Positions 38,796-48,331 of a stretch of DNA of 64,000 nucleotides are shown piece after piece (position 1 is the first letter of the stretch; every line of letters starts with the position of its first letter). The notes beneath the pieces are model-generated. The model had not been told where the DNA came from. It did no database searches and was given only the letters and a program-made list of their open reading frames with translations. Origin of the DNA: Pseudomonas asturiensis (lineage in GTDB: Bacteria > Pseudomonadota > Gammaproteobacteria > Pseudomonadales > Pseudomonadaceae). Position numbers and translations under genes: made by a program. The DNA is taken from the NCBI RefSeq assembly GCF_900143095.1, contig NZ_FRDA01000007.1, positions 125,803-189,802 of the forward strand. The letters are read 5' to 3'.

Positions 38796-38824
38796 GGGCA
38801 CGACCTGTGAACAGGATCGTGCCC
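38796..38824 (-). terminator. Terminator between rplI and dnaB
   Basis: GGGCACGA/TCGTGCCC plus an inner CCTG/CAGG pair, followed on the minus strand by TTTGTCTTT. Confidence 0.7.
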
Positions 38825-38873
38825 GATGTTAATCCTCTGACGGCAATGCCGCCAGACGATCACGTACTGCTTA

Positions 38874-39320
38874 TTAAGCAGCCACTACGACAACGCGTAC
38901 GGTCGCTTCTACGTCGCTGTGCAGGTGCACGGCTACGTCGAATTCGCCAACGTTGCGGATAGTGCCGTTCGGCAGACGAACTTCGCTTTTTGCAACTTCA
39001 ACGCCCGAGGCGGTCAGTGCATCAGCGATGTCGTGGGTGCCGATCGAACCGAACAGCTTGCCTTCGTCACCAGCAGTGGCAGTGATAGTCACTTCCAGCT
39101 CAGCCAGTTGGGCAGCGCGAGTTTCGGCAGATGCTTTCTTGTCTGCAGCCAGTTTTTCCAGCTCGGCACGACGCTCTTCAAACGCAGCCAGGTTGGCAGC
39201 GGTTGCAGCGGTGGCTTTGCCGTAAGGCAGCAGGTAGTTACGACCGTAACCGGCCTTAACGTTTACTTTGTCGCCCAGGTTGCCCAGGTTGGCGACTTTT
39301 TCCAGAAGGATCAGTTGCAT
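38874..39320 (-). CDS. rplI: 50S ribosomal protein L9
   Basis: A 148-residue two-domain protein that stabilises the L1 stalk region and affects frame maintenance. N-terminal [32 protein letters not shown] is the L9 signature (shown in part), then the long helix (39-75) and the C-terminal rRNA-binding domain ([17 protein letters not shown]). It ends the rpsF-rpsR-membrane protein-rplI cluster, 19 bp after the membrane protein gene. Confidence 0.97.
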   Translation of the reverse strand: MQLILLEKVANLGNLGDKVNVKAGYGRNYLLPYGKATAATAANLAAFEERRAELEKLAADKKASAETRAAQLAELEVTITATAGDEGKLFGSIGTHDIADALTASGVEVAKSEVRLPNGTIRNVGEFDVAVHLHSDVEATVRVVVVAA

Positions 39321-39339
39321 GTGGAAATCCTCTTAACTT

Positions 39340-40236
39340 TTAACCTTCACCGTTCGCAGGACCATTGCCGGAATCTTTCGATACCCGGCGACCGCGAAAA
39401 TCAATCAGGCTGTCGACAATGGCTATCACCACGAGCAACGGATAGATCAGCTGCATGAATACCAGCAGCGTGATGTACATCCCTACCAGCCAGAACCTGG
39501 ACAGGCGCTTTTCAGCGACCAGTCCGTGTATCAATGCCAGCCCTGCAAATACCAGCGGTACGCTGCAGAGCGGTGTGAGCATGGCCATCTGAGGACCGAA
39601 ATTCGGCCCCACCAGCATGCACACCACCAGCACCAATGCTGGCACCAGCGGGATTCTCACGGCGCGAAACTCGCGCCCGAAACCACCAGGGTTGTACAAC
39701 AACGCTTGCCAGTAGCGCCCAAGAATCAGGCTCAGCACACTGACGATTTGCAACAAAGCCGCTATCAGGCCATTCAGGACGGGTGCAATCAGTGCTCCCA
39801 GACGCGCGCGCTCTTCTACGTTCATTTGCTCGTAGAGCCCAGAGAGCATTGCCGGCAGGTGTTTCTGCAACTCCTGCGACATCGCTTCAATGGGTTCGCG
39901 AAAAACCGCACCCAGCACCACTGCGTACACCACACCCAACGCTACGCTGACCAGCAGCACACGGACCCAGGACTCGCTGGCACGCAACACCATTGCCAAA
40001 CTCAGCGAACCGGCCAGCACCATGGCTGTACGCGGTTCGCCGAAATACCACCAGACCAAAGCCGGCAGCAGAGCCCAGGACAGGACACCAACGGCATCAC
40101 TGAACCCGCGCCGCAGAAGCACCAGGCAACCTGCGGCAGCACTCAACCAGAAAAACAGCGGCAATGCCGCACATCCAGCCACTACGAGAGTGGCTTGCAT
40201 GCGGCCGCGCATGATGAATTCAGCCAGGGCACGCAT
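39340..40236 (-). CDS. DUF2232-like integral membrane protein
   Basis: A 298-residue protein with about eight transmembrane segments and a polar loop with amphipathic helix (about 115-145, EPIEAMSQELQKHLPAM). The gene is embedded in the ribosomal operon between rpsR and rplI, as is usual in Pseudomonas. Resemblance to the YybS/DUF2232 group is from architecture and position, not from a motif I can prove. Function unknown. The ATG is about 40 bp after rpsR. Confidence 0.75.
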   Translation of the reverse strand: MRALAEFIMRGRMQATLVVAGCAALPLFFWLSAAAGCLVLLRRGFSDAVGVLSWALLPALVWWYFGEPRTAMVLAGSLSLAMVLRASESWVRVLLVSVALGVVYAVVLGAVFREPIEAMSQELQKHLPAMLSGLYEQMNVEERARLGALIAPVLNGLIAALLQIVSVLSLILGRYWQALLYNPGGFGREFRAVRIPLVPALVLVVCMLVGPNFGPQMAMLTPLCSVPLVFAGLALIHGLVAEKRLSRFWLVGMYITLLVFMQLIYPLLVVIAIVDSLIDFRGRRVSKDSGNGPANGEG

Positions 40237-40275
40237 GCTTTCTATCCCTTGTTACGTTTTGTCGACTACCCGGTC

Positions 40276-40506
40276 TCAGCGGCCGTGGCTGTCGGTGTAG
40301 GCCAGCAGGGCCAGGAAGCGGGCGCGCTTGATAGCGGTGGCCAGCTGACGCTGATAACGTGCTTTGGTACCGGTGATACGGCTTGGAACGATTTTGCCGG
40401 TCTCGGATACGTAAGCTTTCAGAGTGTTGAGATCTTTGTAATCGATCTCTTTGACGTCTTCAGCGGTGAAGCGGCAGAATTTACGACGACGGAAGAAACG
40501 TGCCAT
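40276..40506 (-). CDS. rpsR: 30S ribosomal protein S18
   Basis: A 76-residue basic protein with the S18 signature ([22 protein letters not shown], split here) and [30 protein letters not shown] end. It binds 16S rRNA with S6 in the platform. It lies 28 bp after rpsF. It is in frame as a complete gene of normal length. Confidence 0.97.
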
Positions 40507-40534
40507 GTAATTGGCTCCTCAAAAGGTCCGTGGA

Positions 40535-40960
40535 TTACTCGTCAGCGTTATCGCTAACGTCACTGTTGTCGCCGTCATCGCCATCGGCGCTGTCGGAGTG
40601 CTCAGGACGGTCACGACGCTCACGGCGCTCACTGCGGTTTTCTTCAGCCTTGAGCATCTCGGACTGGCCAGTGACGGCTTCGTCGCGACGGATGACCAGG
40701 TTACGGATCACAGCATCGTTGTAACGGAAGTTGTCTTCCAGCTCGGCCAGAGCCTTGCCAGAGCACTCAACGTTCAGCATCACGTAGTGAGCCTTGTGAA
40801 CATTGTTGATTGCGTAAGCCAGTTGACGACGGCCCCAATCTTCCAGACGGTGGATTTTGCCGCCGTCTTCTTCGATCAGCTTGGTGTAACGCTCTACCAT
40901 GCCGCCGACTTGCTCGCTTTGATCCGGGTGGACCAAAAAGATAATTTCGTAATGACGCAT
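40535..40960 (-). CDS. rpsF: 30S ribosomal protein S6
   Basis: A 141-residue protein with the S6 fold ([42 protein letters not shown]). The C-terminus is a long acidic tail ending [19 protein letters not shown]. In E. coli, RimK adds glutamates to S6, and Pseudomonas RimK acts on S6 as well. It is first gene of the rpsF-rpsR-DUF2232-rplI operon. AAGGAG lies 7 nt before the ATG. Confidence 0.96.
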   Translation of the reverse strand: MRHYEIIFLVHPDQSEQVGGMVERYTKLIEEDGGKIHRLEDWGRRQLAYAINNVHKAHYVMLNVECSGKALAELEDNFRYNDAVIRNLVIRRDEAVTGQSEMLKAEENRSERRERRDRPEHSDSADGDDGDNSDVSDNADE

Positions 40961-40983
40961 GAATGCTCCTTACGGGTTGTAGC

Positions 40984-41002
40984 CTGCCGCTGAAAGCGGT
41001 CA
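40984..41002 (-). promoter_or_regulatory. Leader hairpin upstream of rpsF (possible S6:S18 site)
   Basis: CCGCT-3 nt-AGCGG (40987-40999) forms a perfect small hairpin 27 nt before the rpsF ATG. It could be the S6:S18 autoregulatory leader known upstream of rpsF in many bacteria; the CCG-containing stem fits that motif only loosely. Confidence 0.35.
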
Positions 41003-41195
41003 GACAAGGAGTGAATGACACTGTTAGTCTTGCTCAGGAACAGGCACATGCGCGCCTGCCATGACAGCAAGGGGCGCAATTGTAGAGAAGGGTCGTGGGC
41101 GGCGCAAGGCAATTGGTGATTATTTGAGCAGGCACGCCGGACCAGGAGAGCGATCGCGCCCCACGCAAAGCATGGGGACGATCAAACGCTGACAA

Positions 41196-41957
41196 TCAGC
41201 CTTTCTTGCCAGTCGCCTTGGCACTGCGCTGGCGCAACGCTTCGAACAGGCATACGCCGGTCGCAACCGAGACGTTAAGGCTGCTGACACTACCCGCCAT
41301 GGGCAGGCGTACCAGATAGTCGCAGTGCTCGCGGGTCAGGCGACGCATGCCCTTGCCTTCGGCACCCATGATGATGATGGTCGGCCCGGTCAGGTCCTGC
41401 TGATACAACTCCTGCTCAGCCTCCCCCGCCGTACCCACCACCCAAAGACCGCGCTGCTGGAGCTTTTCCAGCGTGCGGGCCAGGTTGGTCACGGCCACCA
41501 ACGGAATCACTTCCGCCGCACCGCATGCCACTTTTCGTACAGCTGGCGTCAGTGTTGCGGATTTGTCCTTGGGAACGATGACCGCCAGCGCACCCGCCGC
41601 ATCCGCCGTACGCAGGCAGGCGCCCAGGTTATGCGGATCGGTCACGCCATCGAGCACCAGCAACAGAGGCGGGCCTTCAGTGCGATCAAGCAGCTCGTCG
41701 AGCATCGCCTCGCCCCAGACCTGGCTCGGGCTTACATCCGCGACAACGCCCTGGTGTACACCTTCGACCCAGGCGTCCATTTCGCGACGCTCGGCCTGGC
41801 CGATGGTGACGCGATTCTGACCGGCCAGTTCGACCAGCACCTGGACGCGAGGGTCGCTACGCCCCTCTGCCAGCCAGATGTGCTTGACCCGCTTCGGATG
41901 ATGACGAAGCAACGCTTCCACGGCATGCACGCCGTAGATTTTTTCCAACTGACTCAT
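41196..41957 (-). CDS. rlmB: 23S rRNA Gm2251 2'-O-methyltransferase RlmB
   Basis: A 253-residue SPOUT (TrmH-type) methyltransferase. An N-terminal L30e-like substrate-binding domain (MSQLEKIYGVHAVEALLRHH) precedes the trefoil-knot domain with DGVTDPHNLGACLRTADAAG, IIIMGAEGKGMRRLTREHCD and MAGSVSSLNVSVATGVCLFEA. The ATG overlaps the rnr stop by 4 bp, so the two are translationally coupled, as in many gamma-proteobacteria. Confidence 0.95.
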   Translation of the reverse strand: MSQLEKIYGVHAVEALLRHHPKRVKHIWLAEGRSDPRVQVLVELAGQNRVTIGQAERREMDAWVEGVHQGVVADVSPSQVWGEAMLDELLDRTEGPPLLLVLDGVTDPHNLGACLRTADAAGALAVIVPKDKSATLTPAVRKVACGAAEVIPLVAVTNLARTLEKLQQRGLWVVGTAGEAEQELYQQDLTGPTIIIMGAEGKGMRRLTREHCDYLVRLPMAGSVSSLNVSVATGVCLFEALRQRSAKATGKKG

Positions 41958-44590
41958 GAATTAGCCTTGGGTTTACGAGCGCCGCCGCTTTTCGACGATG
42001 ACGCGGAGCCCGTTTTCGACGAGCCCCCTTTACGATGTTTGCTGGTTTTGCCTGAGGAAGGTGCAGAGCCCGAAGCGGGCCTGTCAGACTTTCCCGACGA
42101 TGCCTTGCTACCGCCCTTCGCTTCAGCCAGAAGGGCTTTTTTCATTTCACGACTCTTGCGCACTTCTGCGTTCTTCGCCGCCGCATCGCTCGGGCGATAA
42201 GCCTCGACCGGTGCTTCCTTGGTGGCGGCCGTACGGCGTCCGGATTTGGCCGGAGCCTTTTCCTTCTCGGCAGTCGTCGCAGGTGCTGCGGCCTCCTGAC
42301 CACGGCGCTTGCGCCCGGGCGAGGAAGTGGTCGCTGCAGACTGCTCGGAAATTTCGAAGTCGATCTTGCGCTCGTCCAGATCGACACGCATGACCTTCAC
42401 CTCAACCGTGTCGCCCAGGCGGAAGTTACGGCCTGTGCGCTCGCCGGCAAGGCGGTGGTGCAACGGATCGAAGTGGTAATAATCGCCCGGCAATGCAGTG
42501 ACGTGCACCAGGCCTTCGACGTAGATATCGGTCAGCTCAACGAACAGACCAAACCCGGTTACAGCTGTGATCACGCCAGGGAACGACTCACCCACGCGGT
42601 CCTTCATGTACTCGCACTTGAGCCAGTTGACCACATCGCGCGTGGCTTCGTCGGCTCGACGCTCGCTCATCGAGCACTGCTCGCCCAACTGCTCCAGCAA
42701 CGCTTCGTCGTAAGGATAGATGCGCGCCTTGGGTATGGTTGCCGCACCGGCACGGCGTACGTGCGGTGTGTCCTGCTTGGAGCGGATCACGCTGCGGATC
42801 GCACGGTGCGTCAGCAGGTCCGGGTAACGACGGATCGGCGAGGTGAAGTGCGTATAGGCTTCGTAATTCAGACCGAAGTGGCCGTTGTTGTCCGAGCTGT
42901 ACACCGCCTGACTCAACGAACGCAACATCACGGTCTGGATCAGGTGGTAGTCCGGGCGATCGCGAACGGTTTCAAGCAGCGCTTGATAATCCTTCGGCGT
43001 CGGCCCTTCCTTGCCCTTGTGCAACGACAGCCCCAGCTCGCCCAGGAAGGCGCGCAGCTTTTCCAGACGCTCTGGTGGCGGACCATCGTGCACGCGATAC
43101 AGCGCAGGGATCTCGTGCTTTTTCAGGAATTCAGCCGTGGCCACGTTGGCCGCCAGCATGCACTCCTCGATCAGCTTGTGAGCATCGTTGCGTGTAGTCG
43201 GACGAATCTCGGCGATCTTGCGCTCGGAGCCGAAGATGATTCGGGTTTCCTGCGTTTCGAAGTCGATGGCACCCCGCACATGGCGTGCGCCCAGCAGCAC
43301 CTTGTACAAGGCGTAAAGCTGCTTGAGGTGCGGCACCACATTGCCGTACTCGCCACGCAGGCTCTTCGCTTCAGCGGTTTTCGGCTGCTCCAGAATCGTG
43401 CTGACCTTGTTGTAGGTCAGGCGCGCATGGGAGTGGATGACAGCTTCGTAGAACACGTAGTCCGTCATCTCGCCGGTCTTGGAGATGGTCATCTCGCAGA
43501 CCATGGCCAGACGATCGACATGCGGGTTCAGCGAGCACAGACCGTTGGACAACTGCTCGGGCAGCATCGGCACGACGCGCTCGGGGAAGTACACCGAGTT
43601 GCCACGCACCTGGGACTCGGCGTCCAGCGCCGAACCGATCTTCACGTAGCTGGAAACGTCGGCAATCGCCACGTAGAGCTTCCAGCCACCGGAGAACAGG
43701 CGCAGCTTGCCAGGTTTTGCTTCGCAATAGACCGCATCGTCGAAGTCGCGGGCATCTTCGCCATCGATGGTCACGAACGGCAGATGACGCAGATCGACGC
43801 GGTGTTCCTTGTCTTTGTCTTCGACTTCCGGCTTGAGCCTGGCCGCTTCCTTGAGCACGGCTTCAGGCCATACGTGAGGAATGTCGTAGGTGCGCAGCGC
43901 AACGTCGATTTCCATGCCGGGCGCCATGTAGTTGCCCACCACCTCGATCACGTCGCCTTGCGGCTGGAAGCGTGGCGTTGGCCAATGGGTGATCTTCACC
44001 TCGACGAACTGACCGATCTTCGCGCCATTGTTGCGACCGGGTGTGACCAGCACTTCCTGCTGAATCTTCGGGTTGTCCGGGATGACGAAACCGATGCCGC
44101 TCTCTTCGAAGTAACGGCCCACGATGGATTCGTGACCGCGGGAAATGACCTCGACGATCACGCCTTCACGACGTCCGCGACGATCCAGACCGGAAACACG
44201 TGCCAGAGCACGGTCGCCGTCGAACACCAGACGCATTTGCGCCGGGCTCATGAACAGGTCATCGGAACCGTCGTCGGGCACCAGGAAGCCAAAGCCGTCG
44301 CGGTGACCGGAAATGCGACCGAGGATCAAGTCGAGCTTGTCCACTGGCGCATAAGTACCCCGGCGGGTATAGATCAGTTGAGCATCGCGCTCCATCGCAC
44401 GAAGGCGACGGCGCAGAGCCTCGAATTGATCCTCAGTGACCAGGCCGAACTCTTCGACCAGTTGCTCACGACTCGCTGGCGAGCCGCGCTCGGCGAGGTG
44501 CTGAAGGATCAGCTCACGGCTGGGAATGGGGTTTTCGTATTTTTCCGCTTCACGAGCGGCCTCGGGATCGAGGGACTGCCAATCGGCCAT
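41954..44590 (-). CDS. rnr: Ribonuclease R
   Basis: An 878-residue 3'-5' exoribonuclease that degrades structured RNA. Domains in order: N-terminal HTH (about 20-80), two cold-shock domains (about 85-240), the RNB catalytic domain (about 270-600; GEDARDFDDAVY with the catalytic Asps), an S1 domain (about 650-735; GVITAVTGFGLFVEL) and a Lys/Ser-rich low-complexity tail (about 745-878). The tail is longer than in many RNase R proteins and is probably disordered. AAGGTGA precedes the ATG. First gene of an operon with rlmB. Confidence 0.96.
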   Translation of the reverse strand: MADWQSLDPEAAREAEKYENPIPSRELILQHLAERGSPASREQLVEEFGLVTEDQFEALRRRLRAMERDAQLIYTRRGTYAPVDKLDLILGRISGHRDGFGFLVPDDGSDDLFMSPAQMRLVFDGDRALARVSGLDRRGRREGVIVEVISRGHESIVGRYFEESGIGFVIPDNPKIQQEVLVTPGRNNGAKIGQFVEVKITHWPTPRFQPQGDVIEVVGNYMAPGMEIDVALRTYDIPHVWPEAVLKEAARLKPEVEDKDKEHRVDLRHLPFVTIDGEDARDFDDAVYCEAKPGKLRLFSGGWKLYVAIADVSSYVKIGSALDAESQVRGNSVYFPERVVPMLPEQLSNGLCSLNPHVDRLAMVCEMTISKTGEMTDYVFYEAVIHSHARLTYNKVSTILEQPKTAEAKSLRGEYGNVVPHLKQLYALYKVLLGARHVRGAIDFETQETRIIFGSERKIAEIRPTTRNDAHKLIEECMLAANVATAEFLKKHEIPALYRVHDGPPPERLEKLRAFLGELGLSLHKGKEGPTPKDYQALLETVRDRPDYHLIQTVMLRSLSQAVYSSDNNGHFGLNYEAYTHFTSPIRRYPDLLTHRAIRSVIRSKQDTPHVRRAGAATIPKARIYPYDEALLEQLGEQCSMSERRADEATRDVVNWLKCEYMKDRVGESFPGVITAVTGFGLFVELTDIYVEGLVHVTALPGDYYHFDPLHHRLAGERTGRNFRLGDTVEVKVMRVDLDERKIDFEISEQSAATTSSPGRKRRGQEAAAPATTAEKEKAPAKSGRRTAATKEAPVEAYRPSDAAAKNAEVRKSREMKKALLAEAKGGSKASSGKSDRPASGSAPSSGKTSKHRKGGSSKTGSASSSKSGGARKPKANS

Positions 44591-44752
44591 TAGATAGTTT
44601 TCACCTTGTATATATGGGGGTTAGTTTGGCATAGACCTTATGAAACGGGAAATTTCACGCTCAAACAGCTCACCGAAAAACGCCCTGGACTGCTCTGAAA
44701 CACCTGATACACACCGCTGGCGAATTATTTGAAGTTTTTTTCACCCATGGGC

Positions 44753-44781
44753 TTTACAGCCCAAAAGGCGCTCCGTATAGT
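44753..44781 (+). promoter_or_regulatory. Sigma-70 promoter of first tRNA-Leu
   Basis: TTTACA (44753-44758), 17-bp spacer, TATAGT (44776-44781), 34 bp before the tRNA. Confidence 0.8.
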
Positions 44782-44815
44782 GCGCGCCATCGACAGGCTG
44801 ATGCCTCAAGATACT

Positions 44816-44902
44816 GCCCAGATGGTGAAATTGGTAGACACGCCAGCTTCAGGTGCTGGTGACCGCAAGGTCGTGGAAGTTCGAGTCTTCTTCTGGGCAC
44901 CA
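44816..44902 (+). tRNA. tRNA-Leu (CAG), copy 1
   Basis: 87 nt including an encoded CCA. The acceptor stem is GCCCAGA/TCTGGGC, the anticodon stem-loop CCAGC-TTCAGGT-GCTGG gives anticodon CAG, and there is a long variable arm typical of a class II tRNA. T arm is GTTCGAGTC-type. It reads CUG, the main Leu codon in this high-GC genome. Confidence 0.95.
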
Positions 44903-44942
44903 ATTCAAGGCAACAGCCTACAACAGGTTGACGCCTCACAAG

Positions 44943-44963
44943 AACCCGCGAAAGCGGGTTTTT
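44943..44963 (+). terminator. Terminator after tRNA-Leu copy 1
   Basis: AACCCGC-GAAA-GCGGGTT followed by TTT. Confidence 0.8.
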
Positions 44964-45000
44964 GCATTCCGGGGTTTTGATTATTAAATCAAAACAGGGG

Positions 45001-45029
45001 TTTACAGAATAAAACGATAGCCGTATAGT
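45001..45029 (+). promoter_or_regulatory. Sigma-70 promoter of second tRNA-Leu
   Basis: TTTACA (45001-45006), 17-bp spacer, TATAGT (45024-45029). The boxes and spacing are the same as for copy 1. Confidence 0.8.
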
Positions 45030-45063
45030 GCGCCCCATCAGCAACGGAGACGTCGCTGATGCT

Positions 45064-45150
45064 GCCCAGATGGTGAAATTGGTAGACACGCCAGCTTCAG
45101 GTGCTGGTGACCGCAAGGTCGTGGAAGTTCGAGTCTTCTTCTGGGCACCA
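45064..45150 (+). tRNA. tRNA-Leu (CAG), copy 2
   Basis: 87 nt, identical to copy 1 by eye, with CCA encoded. It is 161 bp downstream of the first copy and has its own promoter and terminator. The surrounding DNA diverges soon after the mature ends. Confidence 0.95.
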
Positions 45151-45154
45151 ATTC

Positions 45155-45184
45155 AAAAAAACCGAGCCAATGGCTCGGTTTTTT
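45155..45184. terminator. Bidirectional terminator after tRNA-Leu copy 2
   Basis: AAAAAACCGAGCC-AAT-GGCTCGGTTTTTT: a near-perfect stem with T-runs on both strands. It can also end transcription of the convergent 978-residue gene. Confidence 0.9.
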
Positions 45185-45230
45185 GCTTTCCGGGTAATGA
45201 CTTCTTCACCCCCACCTTTGCCCGCTCCTT

Positions 45231-48167
45231 TCAGACGTCGGACACCTCGTCGTCCTCTTCACTCTCCTCGTACTGAGCCTCGAACACGATGACCGAACCA
45301 TAGGCCATCATCAAATCTGCGCTCGCCCTGTCGACGACGCGCTCCAGATCATCCACTGGCAGATACAGCGTGCGGTACGTTTGCGAATCGTCCGTATCAC
45401 TCGTCCAGAGAATGGCGGGAGAAATATCACTGAAATCCACCGGATTGGCCGGATCGGTGCACACGCGCCTTAAATCACTCAGTGTCGGAATCGTCAGCCC
45501 ATCCTCCTTTGCCCAAGCCTCGCATTCTTCATACGTGCCTCGTTCCAGCAGATAGAGCTCTGGAAAACCTTCGACGTAGACGCCCACCTCAACCCTGGCA
45601 ACGGCAGCATCATGGATGGCGACCACAGCCTCGCCATTGCTCATAGCCCTGACGACACCCTTCGGGCTCACGTCGGCAACGCTCGCATCATCGGACTCAA
45701 AGCGGTAAGGCACGGTCCCCCCTTGCGGCTTGAGCTCAGCCGTCGCACCGACAGGGGTATTGCCTTCAGGTGGATATGAGGCCTTCAGCGTCATGTGAGT
45801 CGGCAAAATGCTCAAACTGACAGGAACGACAAGAGAGGGCTGCTGCACGCTCAAGATCAGCACGGGAAAGTGATCAGCATACTTGGGACCGATATCACCA
45901 TCATACGTGACCTTCGCAAACACCCTGATTTTGCTGCCGTCCTTGACACTGACGAACCTGCTGTAAGGAATCTTCGCGATAATCCCTTGAGAAGCCTGCG
46001 CCGTCGTCACCCGCTTCGCGATCCAGAGATGAACTTTCCAGGGAGCGTCATTCTTGTCTACCCCCTCAAGGGACAGCCATATTCTCTGGCCAGCCTGTAT
46101 GAACGGCCATTTTTTCAGCGAGAACGTTACATACTCGAAGGGCCGGGACAGATCGAGCAAATCCCAGGACGCCTGATCGGCCACCGGCACACTCAAATGA
46201 TCATGGCCCAGCATATCGACATCAATGACTGCCGCCTCGGACGTCACGAGCTCAGCGCGACCCTTACGGGTTATCTCGTAGTAGACCCAGACTTGCGCCC
46301 CCATGCTCCAGCCCACCGCCGACGGCGGGATCGTAAACACCAGCGGCTTGCTGACGTCACTGACCGTTTGCGGCGGCAGTTCCGGCGTTCCTGCGCCCGG
46401 CATCCCCAACCAGGTGAGCCTGACCTCATCTCCCACAGCGATCGAAGGATAAGGCTGGACCGTCACCGTCTCGCCGGCCAGGACAGCCATTGGATCGAGC
46501 CAGTCTTCGTACGCGTGCTTGATGATCGGCGCAGGAGGCTGCCCGGACTCTGCCACGACACCCACGCTGAATAGCACTTCCTGCGAGCGGAATTTTTGCG
46601 ACCGGCCTTCCAGCCACTGGCGCGTGATCACATAGTAGACCGTGACTTTCTTATCGAGCGCTGCCTTCGCCGCTTCGGCAGGCGCCAGGAATGACAGATT
46701 CACATCAACGTTTGTAGCATCGACCTGAACGGTCCCTATCAATGCCGGCGCATCGCTACCTGTTTGCCAGAAAACCGATACGCTGTCCCCCTCCTGAGTC
46801 CCCGAAAAAGGCACCGTGATGCCCACTCCCGCATTGAGGAGCGAAGGATCAATGGCCCCGGCATTAATGCCATCGACCTTGGGAGCTGTGAGAACGGCCG
46901 AGCCTGCGAGACGTTGCTCGTGCTCATCACCCACAAAGAAGCGGTAGTCGCCTGAACGATAGGAGGCTTTCTTGCCGTCATCCGACCCGCGTTCGATCGT
47001 ATAAAACAGGATGACCACCTTGCCGCGATTGAAACTCACGACCTGATCCACCGGCACTTTGAATGAAACGTCGCCATCCACATTCAACTGCGTGACCACA
47101 GTGTTAGCCGTAAACGGACGTTTTCTTGAGGTGTCATTCCAGTAGAGCGTGAGCTTGTCCCCCACTCTCGTGCCCGCTGACGGGATATGCACATCAACGG
47201 ACTGGGTAACGCTGGCCGGATCCAGCCGACCTTCTTTAACCTCATTAACGAAAGGCGGCAACCCGGTCAGGCTCGGCCCGATGCCGATGCCGATGGTCTT
47301 TACGGGCGAACGCTGCCATGCGCCCTTTCTTCCCACTTGATACGAGAGAACGATGATCCCTCCAATCAAGGGTTTGATCTGCTCTTCAGGGAAAGTGATG
47401 GTCAGCGGACGCTTCGCAAGGCTGGACTCGTTGATCAGAACCTCCCTGTCCGTAAACACTATTTCCTTCTGTTCGACATCCCGGCCTGTCATGGAAAACC
47501 TGACGATATCGCCAGGCTCCATCGCGTAGTCAATCGCGACGGTCAGGTACCTCGACTCGCCTTGAGTGCCAAGGCTGTCAGGATCGACCGTATCACTGAT
47601 AGCTTCCAGCACCACCGGCTCAGGCAAGGCAACACTGCCCTCCCCTGGCGTTGTCCCGGCATCCTTATCGGACGCAGGCAGTCCTCTGACCAGAAAAGCC
47701 AACGGATTAGAAACACGCAGCTTGCCGCGCGGACTTTGTGCAATGCACTTGAGGGCCAGTTTTTTCCCTGCATAGGCTTTCACCTCATCAGCAGGAATAT
47801 AAAACGTGCGGTAATCACCGAAGTAACTGCGCCTTGGATCGGGGATGTACCTGAACCTGGCGGTGAATGAGTCACTCCAGACAATCCCTGCAACGCCCTC
47901 CACCGAGAGCTCGACAGTGACCGCATCGCCATCAACGAAAGGAAGTTGATTGGTCGCAGGCGTTGTGCCCGCCGTCACACTTACCGGCAGTGGCCCGCCC
48001 GCCATGTTGTAAGTCGCCCCCGAAGGCCCGGCAGGCGTTGAACTGGCGTCCAGATCCACCTCAACCCCGACCCACTTGTGCACGACATCAGGCAATTCCC
48101 CGATGAACGGGGGAAACGGCCTGGTCGTAGGAATTACTTTTTTACTGTTTTTTTTCTTGATGGCCAT
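45231..48167 (-). CDS. Large Ig-like-repeat protein (978 residues)
   Basis: A repeat protein with no signal peptide; the start is Lys-rich (MAIKKKNSKKV). At least four divergent repeats of about 115-140 residues occur, near 187, 303, 438 and 563. Each has a spaced pattern of [hydrophobic]-x-[hydrophobic]...DP-x(2)-[LV]...[VI]-G-D-x-[VL]-x-[LF]-x-W, like bacterial Ig-type modules. A Big_2-like domain lies around 805-875 (DASVADVSPKGVVRAMSNGEAVVAI). The end (about 885-955; ECEAWAKEDGLTIPTLSDLRRVC, LWTSDTDD) recalls the invasin C-type-lectin-like domain. Adhesin-like function is an inference. GGAG lies upstream. It is flanked by tRNA-Leu genes and a chemoreceptor. Confidence 0.75.
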   Translation of the reverse strand: MAIKKKNSKKVIPTTRPFPPFIGELPDVVHKWVGVEVDLDASSTPAGPSGATYNMAGGPLPVSVTAGTTPATNQLPFVDGDAVTVELSVEGVAGIVWSDSFTARFRYIPDPRRSYFGDYRTFYIPADEVKAYAGKKLALKCIAQSPRGKLRVSNPLAFLVRGLPASDKDAGTTPGEGSVALPEPVVLEAISDTVDPDSLGTQGESRYLTVAIDYAMEPGDIVRFSMTGRDVEQKEIVFTDREVLINESSLAKRPLTITFPEEQIKPLIGGIIVLSYQVGRKGAWQRSPVKTIGIGIGPSLTGLPPFVNEVKEGRLDPASVTQSVDVHIPSAGTRVGDKLTLYWNDTSRKRPFTANTVVTQLNVDGDVSFKVPVDQVVSFNRGKVVILFYTIERGSDDGKKASYRSGDYRFFVGDEHEQRLAGSAVLTAPKVDGINAGAIDPSLLNAGVGITVPFSGTQEGDSVSVFWQTGSDAPALIGTVQVDATNVDVNLSFLAPAEAAKAALDKKVTVYYVITRQWLEGRSQKFRSQEVLFSVGVVAESGQPPAPIIKHAYEDWLDPMAVLAGETVTVQPYPSIAVGDEVRLTWLGMPGAGTPELPPQTVSDVSKPLVFTIPPSAVGWSMGAQVWVYYEITRKGRAELVTSEAAVIDVDMLGHDHLSVPVADQASWDLLDLSRPFEYVTFSLKKWPFIQAGQRIWLSLEGVDKNDAPWKVHLWIAKRVTTAQASQGIIAKIPYSRFVSVKDGSKIRVFAKVTYDGDIGPKYADHFPVLILSVQQPSLVVPVSLSILPTHMTLKASYPPEGNTPVGATAELKPQGGTVPYRFESDDASVADVSPKGVVRAMSNGEAVVAIHDAAVARVEVGVYVEGFPELYLLERGTYEECEAWAKEDGLTIPTLSDLRRVCTDPANPVDFSDISPAILWTSDTDDSQTYRTLYLPVDDLERVVDRASADLMMAYGSVIVFEAQYEESEEDDEVSDV

Positions 48168-48331
48168 CGAATACGCTCCATGGTTTGTGCGTTGAAACGC
48201 TGGATCGTCGATCTCTCGGTGACGATCCCCATGGAGTATTAACCTGCCCGAATCCCGTACTTGCTACTGGCAAAACCTATAGTTGCACGTGAACAAAAAC
48301 ACGCTATAACAGGCAATCAAGCAGGCCTGGA

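Noticed and set aside
42455..44593. 712-codon open frame antisense to rnr
   Set aside because: Same artefact; RNase R domains are present on the opposite strand.
44974..44995. Palindrome resembling an Anr/FNR box
   Set aside because: The half-sites TTGAT and ATCAA are separated by 6 nt; the box needs 4.
44816..45150. tRNA-Leu pair as attL/attR of an integrated island
   Set aside because: Both are complete genes with their own promoters, only 161 bp lies between them, and no integrase is present.
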